A DNA stretch of 54,262 bases from an uncultured Oscillospiraceae bacterium (GTDB taxonomy: Bacteria > Bacillota > Clostridia > Oscillospirales > Ruminococcaceae). The position numbers were made by a program, and so were the translations under genes. Location: contig CAJULF010000001.1 of the NCBI GenBank assembly GCA_910587135.1, forward strand, positions 74,539-128,800. The letters are read 5' to 3'. Positions 16,691 to 25,750 of the stretch are shown here, in pieces (the first letter of the stretch is position 1; the number at the start of each line of letters is the position of its first letter). Below the pieces are notes generated by a model that worked only from the letters and a program-made list of their open reading frames with translations, made no database searches and was not told the origin of the DNA.

Positions 16691-17218
16691 GTGTCAATGT
16701 CTGAAAAAAACGCGCTTGGGCGCGTTTTGCTCATATCCAAAACTGCCTACTCCGAGCTGCTTAAGGGGGAGATACCGCTTAACGAGCTTGCGCTTCTGGA
16801 CAGTCTGTCGGCGGCGCTGTCCCACTGCAATAATACGGAAAAGCCCCTCGGAAAGCTGATGGGAACGCTTAAAAGAGAAATAAAGTCAAAGAACAAGCAG
16901 TTTTATCCTATGGTAAAGCGGTATTTCTCGGCGGCTTATCCCGTGCTGGATTACGATTTTGAAAAGGCGGCGAAGCACGTCCCCGCGATAATTTACGGCA
17001 ACGACAGGATATGCGCCGAGCTTGTTTCGGGAGAGGGCGCAAAGGCGCGCTCAATGTGCGACGCGATGAAAAGCTACCCCGGCTTTCTTTTCGGAGAGTT
17101 TGAGGCGCTTTCCGACGGGCAGTTTTACGCGCTGGTTTTCGGGTATTACCCCAAGCTTTACGGCGAGCCGTTTATGGAGGAAATGCGCGGGCTTTTCGGG
17201 CTGGAGAACAATGCCTGA
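16691..17218 (+). CDS. Hypothetical protein
   Basis: 175 residues from GTG 16691, chosen because GGTGAT at 16681-16686 matches the 16S anti-SD. The same frame is open back to TTG 16634 and would add a hydrophobic stretch (FILFVLILCGVIIVS), so a membrane-anchored longer form cannot be excluded. The protein is largely helical (MSEKNALGRVLLISKTAYSE at the start) and I do not recognise the family. Its stop overlaps the region just before the next gene, so the two are likely translated together. Confidence 0.6.
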   Translation: MSMSEKNALGRVLLISKTAYSELLKGEIPLNELALLDSLSAALSHCNNTEKPLGKLMGTLKREIKSKNKQFYPMVKRYFSAAYPVLDYDFEKAAKHVPAIIYGNDRICAELVSGEGAKARSMCDAMKSYPGFLFGEFEALSDGQFYALVFGYYPKLYGEPFMEEMRGLFGLENNA

Positions 17219-17234
17219 CAGAACGGAGAAAAAT

Positions 17235-17735
17235 ATGACGACCTACGAGAAATATCTTTCGCTGAACATTGACGGCAGCCTGATATCGCTGGAAAGAGCG
17301 GGCTGTTCGGATTACTTCTGCTATCCGACGAACGCGAATGCTGTCGGCTATGAGGGGTGTATCATGTACTGCTTTATTGACGGATACGGAGAAACCGTAT
17401 TTGCCTGTAATCCCGAAAGCTGTGCGGATATATGCGTATATCCGCTTGCGAGGGATTTCAACGACTTTATAAAACTGATACTTGCCTGCGGCTCAGCCAA
17501 CCCCGTTGAACAAATTATATGGATGGATGAACGGCAGTTTGAACAGCACCTGCAAGGCGAAAAGGAAATTCGGTCTGCCGAGCAGGAGAAGCTGCTGCTC
17601 TTTCTAAAAAAGGAGCTTAATATAGCCCCGATGCAAAACCCGTTTGAGTATGTAAAGGAGCTGCAGAAGGGCTTTGATTACGGCAAAATACAATACAACG
17701 ACGAATATTATGATGTTATGGGTATTGAGCGTTAG
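17235..17735 (+). CDS. Hypothetical protein
   Basis: 166 residues from ATG 17235 (MTTYEKYLSL), with GGAG at 17225-17228 as ribosome site; an ATG at 17211 would add eight residues and overlap the upstream gene. Features: a cysteine-containing N-terminal half (GCSDYFCYPTNAN, GCIMYCFIDGYG), a segment FNDFIKLILACGSANPVEQI, and a charged helical C-terminus. The middle part resembles immunity-like or SMI1/SUKH-type small proteins in general style only; I cannot assign it. It lies 16 bases after its upstream neighbour. Confidence 0.65.
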   Translation: MTTYEKYLSLNIDGSLISLERAGCSDYFCYPTNANAVGYEGCIMYCFIDGYGETVFACNPESCADICVYPLARDFNDFIKLILACGSANPVEQIIWMDERQFEQHLQGEKEIRSAEQEKLLLFLKKELNIAPMQNPFEYVKELQKGFDYGKIQYNDEYYDVMGIER

Positions 17736-17842
17736 TTTTTGGAGCATTGTGAGGTGGGTAAACGCTATTATCGGATATCCGCCCAACTTTTTGCGAAAAG
17801 CTGTGGGAGCGGCGCTGACCGTAAGCAAAAAAAGGAGATATA

Positions 17843-18649
17843 ATGAAAGATATTTTCAAGCAGATTTTTAAAACCGCACCTTCCAAAGAAGATAACGGAA
17901 TTTATTATTTCGGTGATGAAAATGACGGGGATTGCTTCGATAAAAGCGACGCTGTAAGCTGGCAGAACGAGATTTTCAGCCGCAATTGGAGAAAAAGAGA
18001 GCTTTTGGACAATAACGCTTCCCGACATTTGTTAGATGAAATAATTGCATACAATGAGTATATTGTGGATCTGGCATGCGGTCCAGGTATGGGTTTTATC
18101 CCGTCAATAAAGCAGACAGCGCCGGAGTTCCGCTGTCTGGCGACCGACGCTAATTCGCTTGTTCTGAGTGAATGGAAACGCTATCTGCAAAATAATGAAA
18201 AATTCGATAATATTGATTTCGCACAGTTTTCCGCTTTTAATTTACCGTTCAAAAATAATGCTGTTCAGGCATACAGCAGTTTTATCGGATTATCGTCTAC
18301 CCGTAATGGAAACTGCGGAATTGATTTAGCGTTGTCCGAAATTTATCGCACTCTGATTGATGGAGGCTTATATTACGCGATAGAAAATGAATGGAGCAAC
18401 GTTCCCGCTATTCTGGAGCTGTTTGATAAAATTGGTCGAGAGCCCTGGTCCGTTTTTCTTGAAAAACAGACCTCATGGCATGACAGATTTGTAAATAACG
18501 GCTTTGAGGTGATTTATGAAGAAAAATTTGAGCATCGCAGCTTAAAGGCTGATGACAACGAGCTTGGGAAAGCCGCCGCTGAATTTGGTGCTGATATTGG
18601 ACTCGATTTTACGGCATACATTATCGGGAAAAAAGCTGAGCGGAATTAG
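17843..18649 (+). CDS. Class I SAM-dependent methyltransferase
   Basis: 268 residues. Motif I for S-adenosylmethionine is VDLACGPGMGF (about residue 73), motif II ATDANSLVLSEW (about 97), and the motif-IV region runs FNLPFKNNAVQAYSSFIGL. The target is not predictable. The start follows AAAAAAAGGAGATATA. Base composition is more AT-rich than the flanking housekeeping genes, and it opens a run of accessory genes (kinase, broken kinase copy, broken flavin reductase), which points to horizontal acquisition (inference). Confidence 0.85.
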   Translation: MKDIFKQIFKTAPSKEDNGIYYFGDENDGDCFDKSDAVSWQNEIFSRNWRKRELLDNNASRHLLDEIIAYNEYIVDLACGPGMGFIPSIKQTAPEFRCLATDANSLVLSEWKRYLQNNEKFDNIDFAQFSAFNLPFKNNAVQAYSSFIGLSSTRNGNCGIDLALSEIYRTLIDGGLYYAIENEWSNVPAILELFDKIGREPWSVFLEKQTSWHDRFVNNGFEVIYEEKFEHRSLKADDNELGKAAAEFGADIGLDFTAYIIGKKAERN

Positions 18650-18718
18650 CAACCGTTCTGTAATTCAGCTCAGTATATAATCGGTCTGAAAAGCCAAATC
18701 AAAGGAGATGAAATATTT

Positions 18719-19213
18719 ATGTCATTGAAAGCTGTTTTGTTAAACGGAGCGTCCAGCAGCGGTAAGTCTACCTTGGCAAAATTACTGCAAGAATACATTA
18801 AAAACGACAGAAAAGAAGAATATGAGATTATTTCCATTGATAATTTTTTAAATATAACTGTTGACGAACCGATTTATGAAGATGATGTTTTTGAAATATC
18901 ACCGGTGCTATGCAAAAGGGCACTGGGCGTATTAAAGAACGGTCGGGGAGTTATTATTGACCACGTAATTACAAGTGAGCGCATTTATAAACAATTGACC
19001 GAAGCACTTGCAGAATACACGATGATTAAGATTCAAATTGTATGCCCGCTAAAAGAATTAGAGAAAAGAGAACAAGAGCGGAAAAACAGATGTGTAGGTT
19101 CGGCAAAGGCTTCGCATGAGTATCTTTATCCCAAGATCGGTTATGATTCGGTATTGAATACATTTGAATTATCATATGAAGAGTGTGCTAAGGAAATTTG
19201 TGAGTTTTTGTGA
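18719..19213 (+). CDS. P-loop phosphotransferase, chloramphenicol phosphotransferase-like (CPT family)
   Basis: 164 residues. The Walker A is NGASSSGKSTLAK (residues about 9-21), followed by EIISIDNFLNI with the acidic residue expected to act as base or metal ligand, and GRGVIIDHVI as the later strand. CPT-like proteins phosphorylate small hydroxylated molecules such as chloramphenicol, but most members have no known substrate, so resistance is not implied. The start has AAAGGAGATG upstream. A truncated copy of the same gene lies about 180 bases downstream (19403-19576). Confidence 0.75.
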   Translation: MSLKAVLLNGASSSGKSTLAKLLQEYIKNDRKEEYEIISIDNFLNITVDEPIYEDDVFEISPVLCKRALGVLKNGRGVIIDHVITSERIYKQLTEALAEYTMIKIQIVCPLKELEKREQERKNRCVGSAKASHEYLYPKIGYDSVLNTFELSYEECAKEICEFL

Positions 19214-19402
19214 TATACATACAAATCGATATTTGAGAGGATGATATGATTGAATTATGGGTTTTTAGATGTTGAGATGACGTGTGATGGCAAACATGAT
19301 GGTGGAAAATTTGTTGATGATGGACGAAAAGAGCGGAGCGGCAACAGCCGTATTGTCCCCGAATGCGGGGCTTAAATCGTTATTATCGGAGGTGATATAC
19401 AA
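19214..19402 (+). other. Intergenic remnant sequence between kinase gene and its broken copy
   Basis: No full gene. A 39-codon frame at 19287-19406 (MANMMVENLLMMDEKSG...) overlaps the ribosome site of the broken kinase copy and looks weakly protein-like, but it is too short to support. A strong GGAGGTGAT at 19388-19396 stands in front of the pseudogene. Confidence 0.35.
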
Positions 19403-19576
19403 TTAAAAGCTTTTTTGTTAAACGGAGCGTCCGGCAGCGGCAAGTCTACCTCGGCAAAATCACTGCAAGAATACATTAAAGGCGGCATAAAAGAGGAATA
19501 TGAAATTATTTCCATTGATGATCTTTTTAATATGACCGTTGCCGAGGAAAATTGCTATGCTATTTCGAGGAGATGA
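19403..19576 (+). pseudogene. Truncated duplicate of the CPT-like kinase
   Basis: 57 codons reading LKAFLLNGASGSGKSTSAKS and then EYEIISIDDLFNMTV, a close paralogue of residues 3-55 of the gene at 18719. The strong GGAGGTGAT ribosome site survives but no start codon follows it (ATA CAA TTA). The frame ends in an early TGA, losing two thirds of the protein. It is a decayed duplicate. Confidence 0.8.
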
Positions 19577-19665
19577 CCACAAAAAGATAAAAAACCGCAT
19601 ACTTGAGTGTTATAATTTTAATTATACAGCCATTGATAAATAGGCAATTTGTGAGGTGAGATCAG

Positions 19666-20231
19666 GTGAAAAGCGTAAAGAGAAAATCAATAGGAACTCA
19701 TTTTTCAATGTGTGTTCAACCTGCTTTTATCATTGGTACGAACAATGAAGATGGAACATATAATTTTGCTCCGATTACGTGGGTTAGTGTTACAAGCGAG
19801 AAAGAGGACGATTATTTGTTGACTGTCAGTATGTCTGGCACTAAAAGGACTAAGCAGAATGTAATCAGAACAGGTATTTTAAGTGTTAATCTTGTCAGCA
19901 CTGATATGCTTGAACTTATGGACTATTTTGGCACACATCACGCAAAAGACGGAAAGAAAGATGGAATTTCGTATGATGTTTGCAGGGGAGATGTTGTAGA
20001 TGTTCCTATTTTAGATGCGAGTCGGTGGGTATATGAATGTGAAGTAGTTCGGTCTGTTGAAACAGGAGAGTCGACTACTTTTTTTGCAGAATAAAGAATA
20101 TCCAAATAGATGTACAACTTGAATATGTGAATACTTTTGATGTCAATCTTACAAAATTAGAACCTGTGATCTATTCCGGAATGTATCATAGTATAGGAAA
20201 ACTACTTGGTAAGATAGGGGATTTCACGTAA
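19666..20231 (+). pseudogene. Flavin reductase-like FMN-binding protein, frameshifted
   Basis: Residues 1-142 read as a flavin reductase-type split barrel (FSMCVQPAFIIGTNNEDG, NFAPITWVSVTSEKED, RTGILSVNLVSTDM) and end at TAA 20092. Reading on from 20091 in another frame gives IKNIQIDVQLEYVNTF and YSGMYHSIGKLLGKIGDF, the expected C-terminus of the same family, ending at 20231. One missing A at GCAGAATAAAG explains the break; the joined product would be about 188 residues. The start is GTG 19666, after GAGGTGAGATCAG. Either a real recent loss or a base-calling error. Confidence 0.85.
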
Positions 20232-20404
20232 TAGATAAATCCCGATAGTCTTAAAGGTTTGTATGTAAAGCCGCGTATAACATGATTTTTTCGGCTTTGT
20301 TGCGTAACATTTGTATAGAACGTTACGTTCTTGCCCGCCTGCTGTGAATCCGCTTTATAAATTTTTGTTTATCACCCAAGTAAACGCGGTTATTAGATAA
20401 CCCC
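20232..20404. other. Intergenic region, no gene seen
   Basis: AT-rich sequence upstream of the alaS promoter. It contains an imperfect inverted repeat near 20308-20332 (AACATTTGTATAGAACGTTACGTTC) but no long hairpin, T-box motif or open frame. Confidence 0.5.
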
Positions 20405-20432
20405 TTGACATTTTGCGGAAAAGGTGTATAAT
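20405..20432 (+). promoter_or_regulatory. Promoter of alaS
   Basis: TTGACA at 20405-20410, 16-base spacer, TATAAT at 20427-20432. A small hairpin GGCGCA-GTG-TGCGCC lies in the short leader (about 20447-20461). No T-box is present. Confidence 0.85.
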
Positions 20433-20491
20433 ATAATGTGTATTATGGCGCAGTGTGCGCCTATTTTGAATGAATAAAGGACGGAAAAGCT

Positions 20492-23125
20492 ATGAAATGG
20501 ACAGGCTTGAATGAGCTTCGCGAAAGCTATCTTAAATTTTTTGAATCGAAAGGACATCTGCGTATGGCGAGCGCGCCGCTTGTGCCACCTCCCGACGATA
20601 ACTCCATACTGCTGATAAACGCGGGCATGACCCCGTTGAAAAAGTATTTTCAGGGCATTGAAGAGCCGCCGCGCCACCGCGTTACTACCTGTCAGAAGTG
20701 CATTCGCACTCCCGATATTGAGAATGTGGGCAAGACCGCACGTCACGGCACTTATTTTGAAATGCTCGGCAACTTTTCTTTCGGCGATTACTTCAAGCAT
20801 GAGGCTATCGCATGGGCTTGGGAGTATCTCACAAAGGTGCTGGAGATACCCGCGGAAAAGCTTTGGATAACCATATACGAGGAGGACGACGAGGCGGGCG
20901 ATATCTGGGCGAACGAGATAGGCGTGCCCCGCGACAGAATCATTAAGCTGGGGAAAGCGGATAATTTCTGGGAGCACGGCAGCGGTCCCTGCGGTCCCTG
21001 CTCGGAAATCCATTTCGACCGCGGCGAAAAGTACGGTCCTCTGGAGAGCTTTGAACAGGCGGAGGACTGCGACCGCATTATCGAGATCTGGAACAACGTT
21101 TTCACCCAGTTCGACAACGACGGAAACGGTAACTACACCCAGCTTGCCACAAAGAATATAGACACGGGAATGGGTCTGGAGCGCCTTGCGTGCGTAATGC
21201 AGGATGTGGACAACCTTTTTGAGGTGGATACAGTTCAGAATATAATGAAGCGTATATGCTCCATTATCGGCGCGGAGTACAAGTCCGATGAGAAAAAGGA
21301 TATTTCTATACGCGTTATCACAGACCATATCCGCTCCACTACCTTTATGGTGGGCGACGGTATTCTCCCGTCCAACGAGGGGCGCGGCTATGTTCTGCGC
21401 AGACTTTTAAGGAGAGCGGCGCGCCACGGCAGACTTCTCGGTTATCACAAGCCGTTTTTGCATGAGGTCTGCGATACGGTAATTGACGAAAATCTTTCCG
21501 CTTATCCCGAGCTTGGCGAAAAGCGGGCATATATAAAGAAGGTAATACAGACCGAGGAGGAGAGCTTTGCCAAGACCGTTGACAAGGGCACGGAAATACT
21601 CTCCGAGATGATAGAAGAGCTTCGCAAAGACGGTAAAACCATTCTCGCGGGCGAAGACGTTTTCAAGCTGCACGACACATACGGATTCCCCATCGACCTT
21701 ACAAAGGAGATACTCCACGAAAATGGATTTGAAGCGGATGAAGCGGGCTTCCACGAGTGCATGAAGGTTCAGAAGGACACCGCGAGGGCGAATAAGTCGC
21801 TCGGCGGCGGCTGGGATAACGCGAAGAACTCCGCGCTTGACGCGTACAAGACGAATTTCGTGGGCTACGAGTCGCTTACTTCCGATACGAAAATCCTTGC
21901 TATTGTAAAGAACGGTGAGCTTGCCGAGCTGTGCGGCGAGGGCGATGAGGTAAGCGTAGTCATTGAGGATACTCCCTTTTACGCGGAAATGGGCGGTCAG
22001 GTAGGCGACCACGGAACTATTACAAACGGTTTGAGCGTTCTTGAGGTAAAGGACACGCAGAAGCTCGGCGGCGGACAGTTTGTCTGCGAGTGCACGGTGG
22101 TATCCGGCGGATTTTCCACCGGCGACAAGGTAACGGCGGCTGTTGATGTTCAAAAGCGCGCGGCTACTCAGCGCAACCACACCTGCTGCCATATTCTCCA
22201 GGCGGCTCTGCGCGAGGTGCTGGGCGACCACGTTCACCAGAGCGGTTCTTATGTAGACCCGCACCGCTGCCGTTTCGATTTCAGCCATTTCAGCGCCATG
22301 ACCGCAGAGGAGATAAAGCTCGTTGAGGATTATGTAAACAAGGTTATTTTTGAGGCGCTCCCCGTTGTCACGGAGGTACTTCCCATTGAGGAAGCGAAGA
22401 AGCGGGGCGCAATGGCGCTGTTTGGAGAGAAGTACGGCGATGTTGTGCGCGTTGTCAGCGTCGGTGAATACTCCACCGAGTTCTGCGGCGGTACGCATTT
22501 AAAAAATTCCTCCGAGGCGGGATTGTTCAAGATAGTTTCGGAAAGCTCCGTAGCGAGCGGCGTAAGACGTATTGAGGCGGTTACGGGCGCTAACGTGCTT
22601 GAAATGCTGAATAACGCTTTGGGAGAGCTGGACAGCGCGGCTAAGGCGCTTAAGCTGCCCAACTCCAACGATATAGTTACCCGCTGCGAGGCGATGATGA
22701 ACGAGCTCCGTGAAAAAGACAGGAAGATACAGTCCATGGAGCAGGCGGCGGCTAACGCGCAGCTCGGAAATCTCGGAGGGAACGTGCCCGAGATAAACGG
22801 CGTGAAGCTGATAACCGCATCGCTTGACGGCACGGGCGCGGACGGTCTGCGCAAGCTCGGCGACAGTCTGGCGGACAGATTCGAGTGCTTTGTGGCGGTT
22901 CTTGCGGGAACTAACGAGGGCAAGAGCAATATTCTCTGCAAGTGCTCCAAAAGCGCCGTAGAAAAGGGTGCGAACGCGGGAACTCTCGTGCGCGAGATAG
23001 CTGCAGTCGCAGGCGGCAAGGGCGGCGGAAAGCCCGACCAGGCAATGGCGGGAGTGCCCGACGCGGCGAAGATACCCGACGCACTCAAGGCTGCGGCGGA
23101 CATCGCGGCGAAGTATATCAATTGA
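20492..23125 (+). CDS. alaS: Alanyl-tRNA synthetase
   Basis: Charges tRNA-Ala; class II enzyme of 877 residues, full length. The catalytic domain starts MKWTGLNELRESYLKFFESKGH, with RHGTYFEMLGNFSFGDYFKH as the motif 1-2 region. The editing domain has the zinc motif HTCCH (in RNHTCCHILQAAL) and the downstream CGGTH. The C-Ala domain is glycine- and alanine-rich near the end (AAVAGGKGGGKPDQAMAG). It has its own promoter and a ribosome site at AAAGGACGG. It heads a run of co-directional genes through 25704. Confidence 0.98.
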   Translation: MKWTGLNELRESYLKFFESKGHLRMASAPLVPPPDDNSILLINAGMTPLKKYFQGIEEPPRHRVTTCQKCIRTPDIENVGKTARHGTYFEMLGNFSFGDYFKHEAIAWAWEYLTKVLEIPAEKLWITIYEEDDEAGDIWANEIGVPRDRIIKLGKADNFWEHGSGPCGPCSEIHFDRGEKYGPLESFEQAEDCDRIIEIWNNVFTQFDNDGNGNYTQLATKNIDTGMGLERLACVMQDVDNLFEVDTVQNIMKRICSIIGAEYKSDEKKDISIRVITDHIRSTTFMVGDGILPSNEGRGYVLRRLLRRAARHGRLLGYHKPFLHEVCDTVIDENLSAYPELGEKRAYIKKVIQTEEESFAKTVDKGTEILSEMIEELRKDGKTILAGEDVFKLHDTYGFPIDLTKEILHENGFEADEAGFHECMKVQKDTARANKSLGGGWDNAKNSALDAYKTNFVGYESLTSDTKILAIVKNGELAELCGEGDEVSVVIEDTPFYAEMGGQVGDHGTITNGLSVLEVKDTQKLGGGQFVCECTVVSGGFSTGDKVTAAVDVQKRAATQRNHTCCHILQAALREVLGDHVHQSGSYVDPHRCRFDFSHFSAMTAEEIKLVEDYVNKVIFEALPVVTEVLPIEEAKKRGAMALFGEKYGDVVRVVSVGEYSTEFCGGTHLKNSSEAGLFKIVSESSVASGVRRIEAVTGANVLEMLNNALGELDSAAKALKLPNSNDIVTRCEAMMNELREKDRKIQSMEQAAANAQLGNLGGNVPEINGVKLITASLDGTGADGLRKLGDSLADRFECFVAVLAGTNEGKSNILCKCSKSAVEKGANAGTLVREIAAVAGGKGGGKPDQAMAGVPDAAKIPDALKAAADIAAKYIN

Positions 23126-23144
23126 CGGTTAGGGGGGGAGCGCG

Positions 23145-23739
23145 TTGACGGAAGAACTTGCCTGTATGAAACGATATATCGAGAGCACGGGCAGAGCGAA
23201 CGTGCTGCTTGAACGCAACGATTTTCTGCTTGTGGAGTGGAATAACGCACCCGATATGCCGAAACGGTATCATAGCTTCACCGTTTCCCTACGCGAGATC
23301 GGGCATGGGCAACTCCGAGCCGTGGAGCTGTAAGATAACCGACAAGCAGGCGGAATATTTTCTTGCTCACCCCGACAAAGCGGAGGAATACTTTAAATAT
23401 AAGCATTTACATTTCAGCTCCGCGAAGATCATTTTTTTGAGCTTTGACAACATTAAGGGGATAAACGAGAACGGCATTGACTTCGGGGGCGGTCATTTCG
23501 TGGATTTCGCGGAATGCGTTCAGTCGTACAAGCGTTTCCACCCCGAAAACGAGCACTGTATCGGCGAGCGTGACATAACCGCGCATCCCCCATTTGTCGA
23601 GTTTCAGTCGCTTTGCTGCCGCTGCAGGGTGTCCTTTGACAAGCGCGGGCTGTTCTCCGAGAGAAAAAACGACAGAGATTTTCACGAGCTTTGCCGGATT
23701 ATCCGCGGGTACGGATATTCGACGTTTGATTTGAGTTAG
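23145..23739 (+). pseudogene. Conserved hypothetical protein, single-base frameshift
   Basis: The first frame from TTG 23145 (after GGGGGGAGCGCG) reads MTEELACMKRYIESTGRANV and then YHSFTVSLREIG, and hits a stop at 23333. The next frame carries the rest: GMGNSEPWSCKITDKQAEYF through FECRIIRGYG-type sequence ending YGYSTFDLS at 23739. The frames join at ATCGGGCATGGG (about 23308): removing one G gives LREIGMGNSEPWS. The joined product is about 197 residues, with several cysteines in LCCRCRVSF. I do not recognise the family. Confidence 0.75.
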
Positions 23740-23747
23740 GAGTAGTT

Positions 23748-24086
23748 ATGGATTGTTTGTTTTGTAAAATAATCGCAGGGGATATACCCTCAACAAAGGT
23801 GTATGAGGACGACAAGGTTCTCGCGTTCAGGGATATCAATCCGCAGGCTCCCACGCATATATTGGTAATTCCGAAGGAGCATATAGAGGGCGTGGACGAG
23901 CTGAACGCGGAGAACGCGTCGGTGGTATCGCATATATTTGTTAAGATTGCCGAGATAGCCAAGCAAGAGGGGCTTTCGGGCGGCTACCGCGTGGTATCGA
24001 ACATAGGAGAGGACGGCGGTCAGACGGTGCGGCATCTGCATTTTCATATACTCGGCGGCAAAAAGCTGCACGAGGGCATGGCGTAA
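23748..24086 (+). CDS. HIT family nucleotide-binding protein (HinT-like)
   Basis: 112 residues, the usual length for a HinT-type purine nucleoside phosphoramidase. The N-terminus DCLFCKIIAGDIPSTKVYED is the family opening, and the histidine triad is HLHFHILGG near the C-terminus. It hydrolyses AMP-lysine or AMP-amino-acyl phosphoramidates. Its stop is 3 bases before holA, so the two are co-transcribed. Confidence 0.95.
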   Translation: MDCLFCKIIAGDIPSTKVYEDDKVLAFRDINPQAPTHILVIPKEHIEGVDELNAENASVVSHIFVKIAEIAKQEGLSGGYRVVSNIGEDGGQTVRHLHFHILGGKKLHEGMA

Positions 24087-24089
24087 GCT

Positions 24090-25130
24090 ATGGCAAGGAT
24101 AGACGAGCCGCGGCTCAAGGCGGAGCTTAAGGCGGGGAAGCCCTCCCGTGTGTATTTTCTTTTCGGGGAGGAAAAGTATCTTGTGAAGATGTACGCAGAC
24201 AAGATAATATCCTCAACCGTTGGCGGCGGTACTGACGAGATGAATTTTATGAAGTTCACGGGAAATCCTCGCTCCGACGAGCTTTCGGATTATGTGGACA
24301 GTCTGCCGTTTTTCTCGGAATACAAGTGTGTGCTCATAAACGACCTTGAACCCGACAGCATGGATAACGCCGAGCTTAACGCGTATATAAAGATAATTGA
24401 GGATATTCCCGAAACGACCGTTCTGATTATATCCGAGAGAAATGTGGATATCGATTCCAAAAAGCCCAAGGCTAAGGCAAAAAAGCTTATGGCGGCCGCG
24501 GAAAAGGCGGGCGTAGTGTGTGAGCTGTGCTATATGAGCGCGTCGCAGGTGGCAGCTATGGCTGAAAAACGCGCGGCGCGGGCGGGCTGTGCGCTTTCGC
24601 GTGAAAACGGCGTGTATCTGGCAGAGATATGCGGGCGCAGTCTGACCGTCGTTTCCGGCGAGGTGGACAAGCTATGTGCCTATAAGGCGGGCGGTGAGAT
24701 CACCCGTGAGGACATCGCGAAGCTCACCCCCAAACCCGTTGAATCGAGCGTGTATACGCTGGCGGCGGAACTCTTTGCGGGTCATAAGGAAAACGCTTTC
24801 CGCATAATTGATGATCTATTTGTTCAGCAGATAGAACCGATAATAATTCTTGCTTCCCTTTCGGGGCATTTTACCGATCTGTATCGCGCCAAGCTGGGGC
24901 AGCTATCAAAGAAAAGCTATAACGATACCGCGGCTGCGTTCAGATATTCTCCCAACCGCGCTTTTCTTATGAAAAAGGCATATGGTTCCGTTACAAGGCT
25001 GACGGAGGAATATCTGGGCGAGTGCGTGGGAATACTCTACGAAACCAACCGCAGGCTCAATTCCTCAAAAGCCGATAAAAGAACGCTTATCGAGGAGGCG
25101 CTGACGGAGATATCCGCATTGCCAAAATAA
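24090..25130 (+). CDS. holA: DNA polymerase III delta subunit
   Basis: 346 residues, the clamp-loader wrench subunit that opens the beta clamp. It has the YFLFGEEKYLVKMYADKI N-terminal fold, the AAA-like domain with LPFFSEYKCVLINDL, and the helical domain (VYTLAAELFAGHKENAF, RRLNSSKADKRTLIEEAL). As is normal for delta it lacks a working ATP-binding site. It lies 3 bases after the HIT gene and 4 bases before the Toprim gene, so it is internal to an operon. Confidence 0.93.
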   Translation: MARIDEPRLKAELKAGKPSRVYFLFGEEKYLVKMYADKIISSTVGGGTDEMNFMKFTGNPRSDELSDYVDSLPFFSEYKCVLINDLEPDSMDNAELNAYIKIIEDIPETTVLIISERNVDIDSKKPKAKAKKLMAAAEKAGVVCELCYMSASQVAAMAEKRAARAGCALSRENGVYLAEICGRSLTVVSGEVDKLCAYKAGGEITREDIAKLTPKPVESSVYTLAAELFAGHKENAFRIIDDLFVQQIEPIIILASLSGHFTDLYRAKLGQLSKKSYNDTAAAFRYSPNRAFLMKKAYGSVTRLTEEYLGECVGILYETNRRLNSSKADKRTLIEEALTEISALPK

Positions 25131-25134
25131 AAGA

Positions 25135-25704
25135 ATGATACGAATAAAACAGGCGATAATAGTTGAGGGCAGGTATGATAAAATTCGCTTGTCCTCTCTT
25201 GTTGAAGCGGTGATTATCCCTACCAACGGCTTCGGGCTGTATAAGGACAGGGAAACGGCGGAGCTGATAAAGGCTCTCGCAAAGAAAACGGGGATAATTA
25301 TCCTTACCGACAGCGACAGTGCGGGTTTTCGGATACGCTCCCACCTGAGAAACATCATAAAAGAGGGCGAGGTCATCAATTGCTATATCCCCGATGTTTA
25401 CGGCAAGGAGCGTCGCAAAAACTCCCCTTCCAAAGAGGGCAAGCTGGGGGTTGAGGGAATGACGGGCGAGGCACTTTTAGAGGCGTTCCGTAAGGGGGGG
25501 GTGCTCGCCGATGATGTTCCCGAAAGGGAAAACCCCATCACTAAGGTCGATCTGATGGATCTTGGGTATATCGGAGCGGAAAACTCCGCCGAGCGCAGGC
25601 GGGAGCTTCAGCGCCGTCTGGGTCTGCCCGAGCGCCTGAGCGCCAATATGCTGCTGGAGCTGCTGAATATCAGCTATACCCGCGAGGAGCTGAAAAGCCT
25701 TTAG
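25135..25704 (+). CDS. Toprim-domain protein related to ribonuclease M5 (DUF4093 type)
   Basis: 189 residues. The N-terminal Toprim fold has the acidic strand AIIVEGRYDKIRL with its Glu, and LTDSDSAGFRIRS, the DxD part. The middle segment LGVEGMTGEALLEAF also matches RNase M5, which trims the 5S rRNA precursor. The C-terminal about 60 residues (KVDLMDLGYIGAENSAERR) form the DUF4093-type extension seen in clostridial relatives. Whether it processes 5S rRNA in this organism is inference. Translationally linked to holA. Confidence 0.85.
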   Translation: MIRIKQAIIVEGRYDKIRLSSLVEAVIIPTNGFGLYKDRETAELIKALAKKTGIIILTDSDSAGFRIRSHLRNIIKEGEVINCYIPDVYGKERRKNSPSKEGKLGVEGMTGEALLEAFRKGGVLADDVPERENPITKVDLMDLGYIGAENSAERRRELQRRLGLPERLSANMLLELLNISYTREELKSL

Positions 25705-25750
25705 CGGCTCTTTCATCTCATTTCTTAACTTTAAGAAAGGATTATTCCAA

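Noticed and set aside
20393..21328. Long minus-strand frame opposite alaS
   Set aside because: It is antisense to a clear alaS with conserved motifs; no ribosome site or family match.
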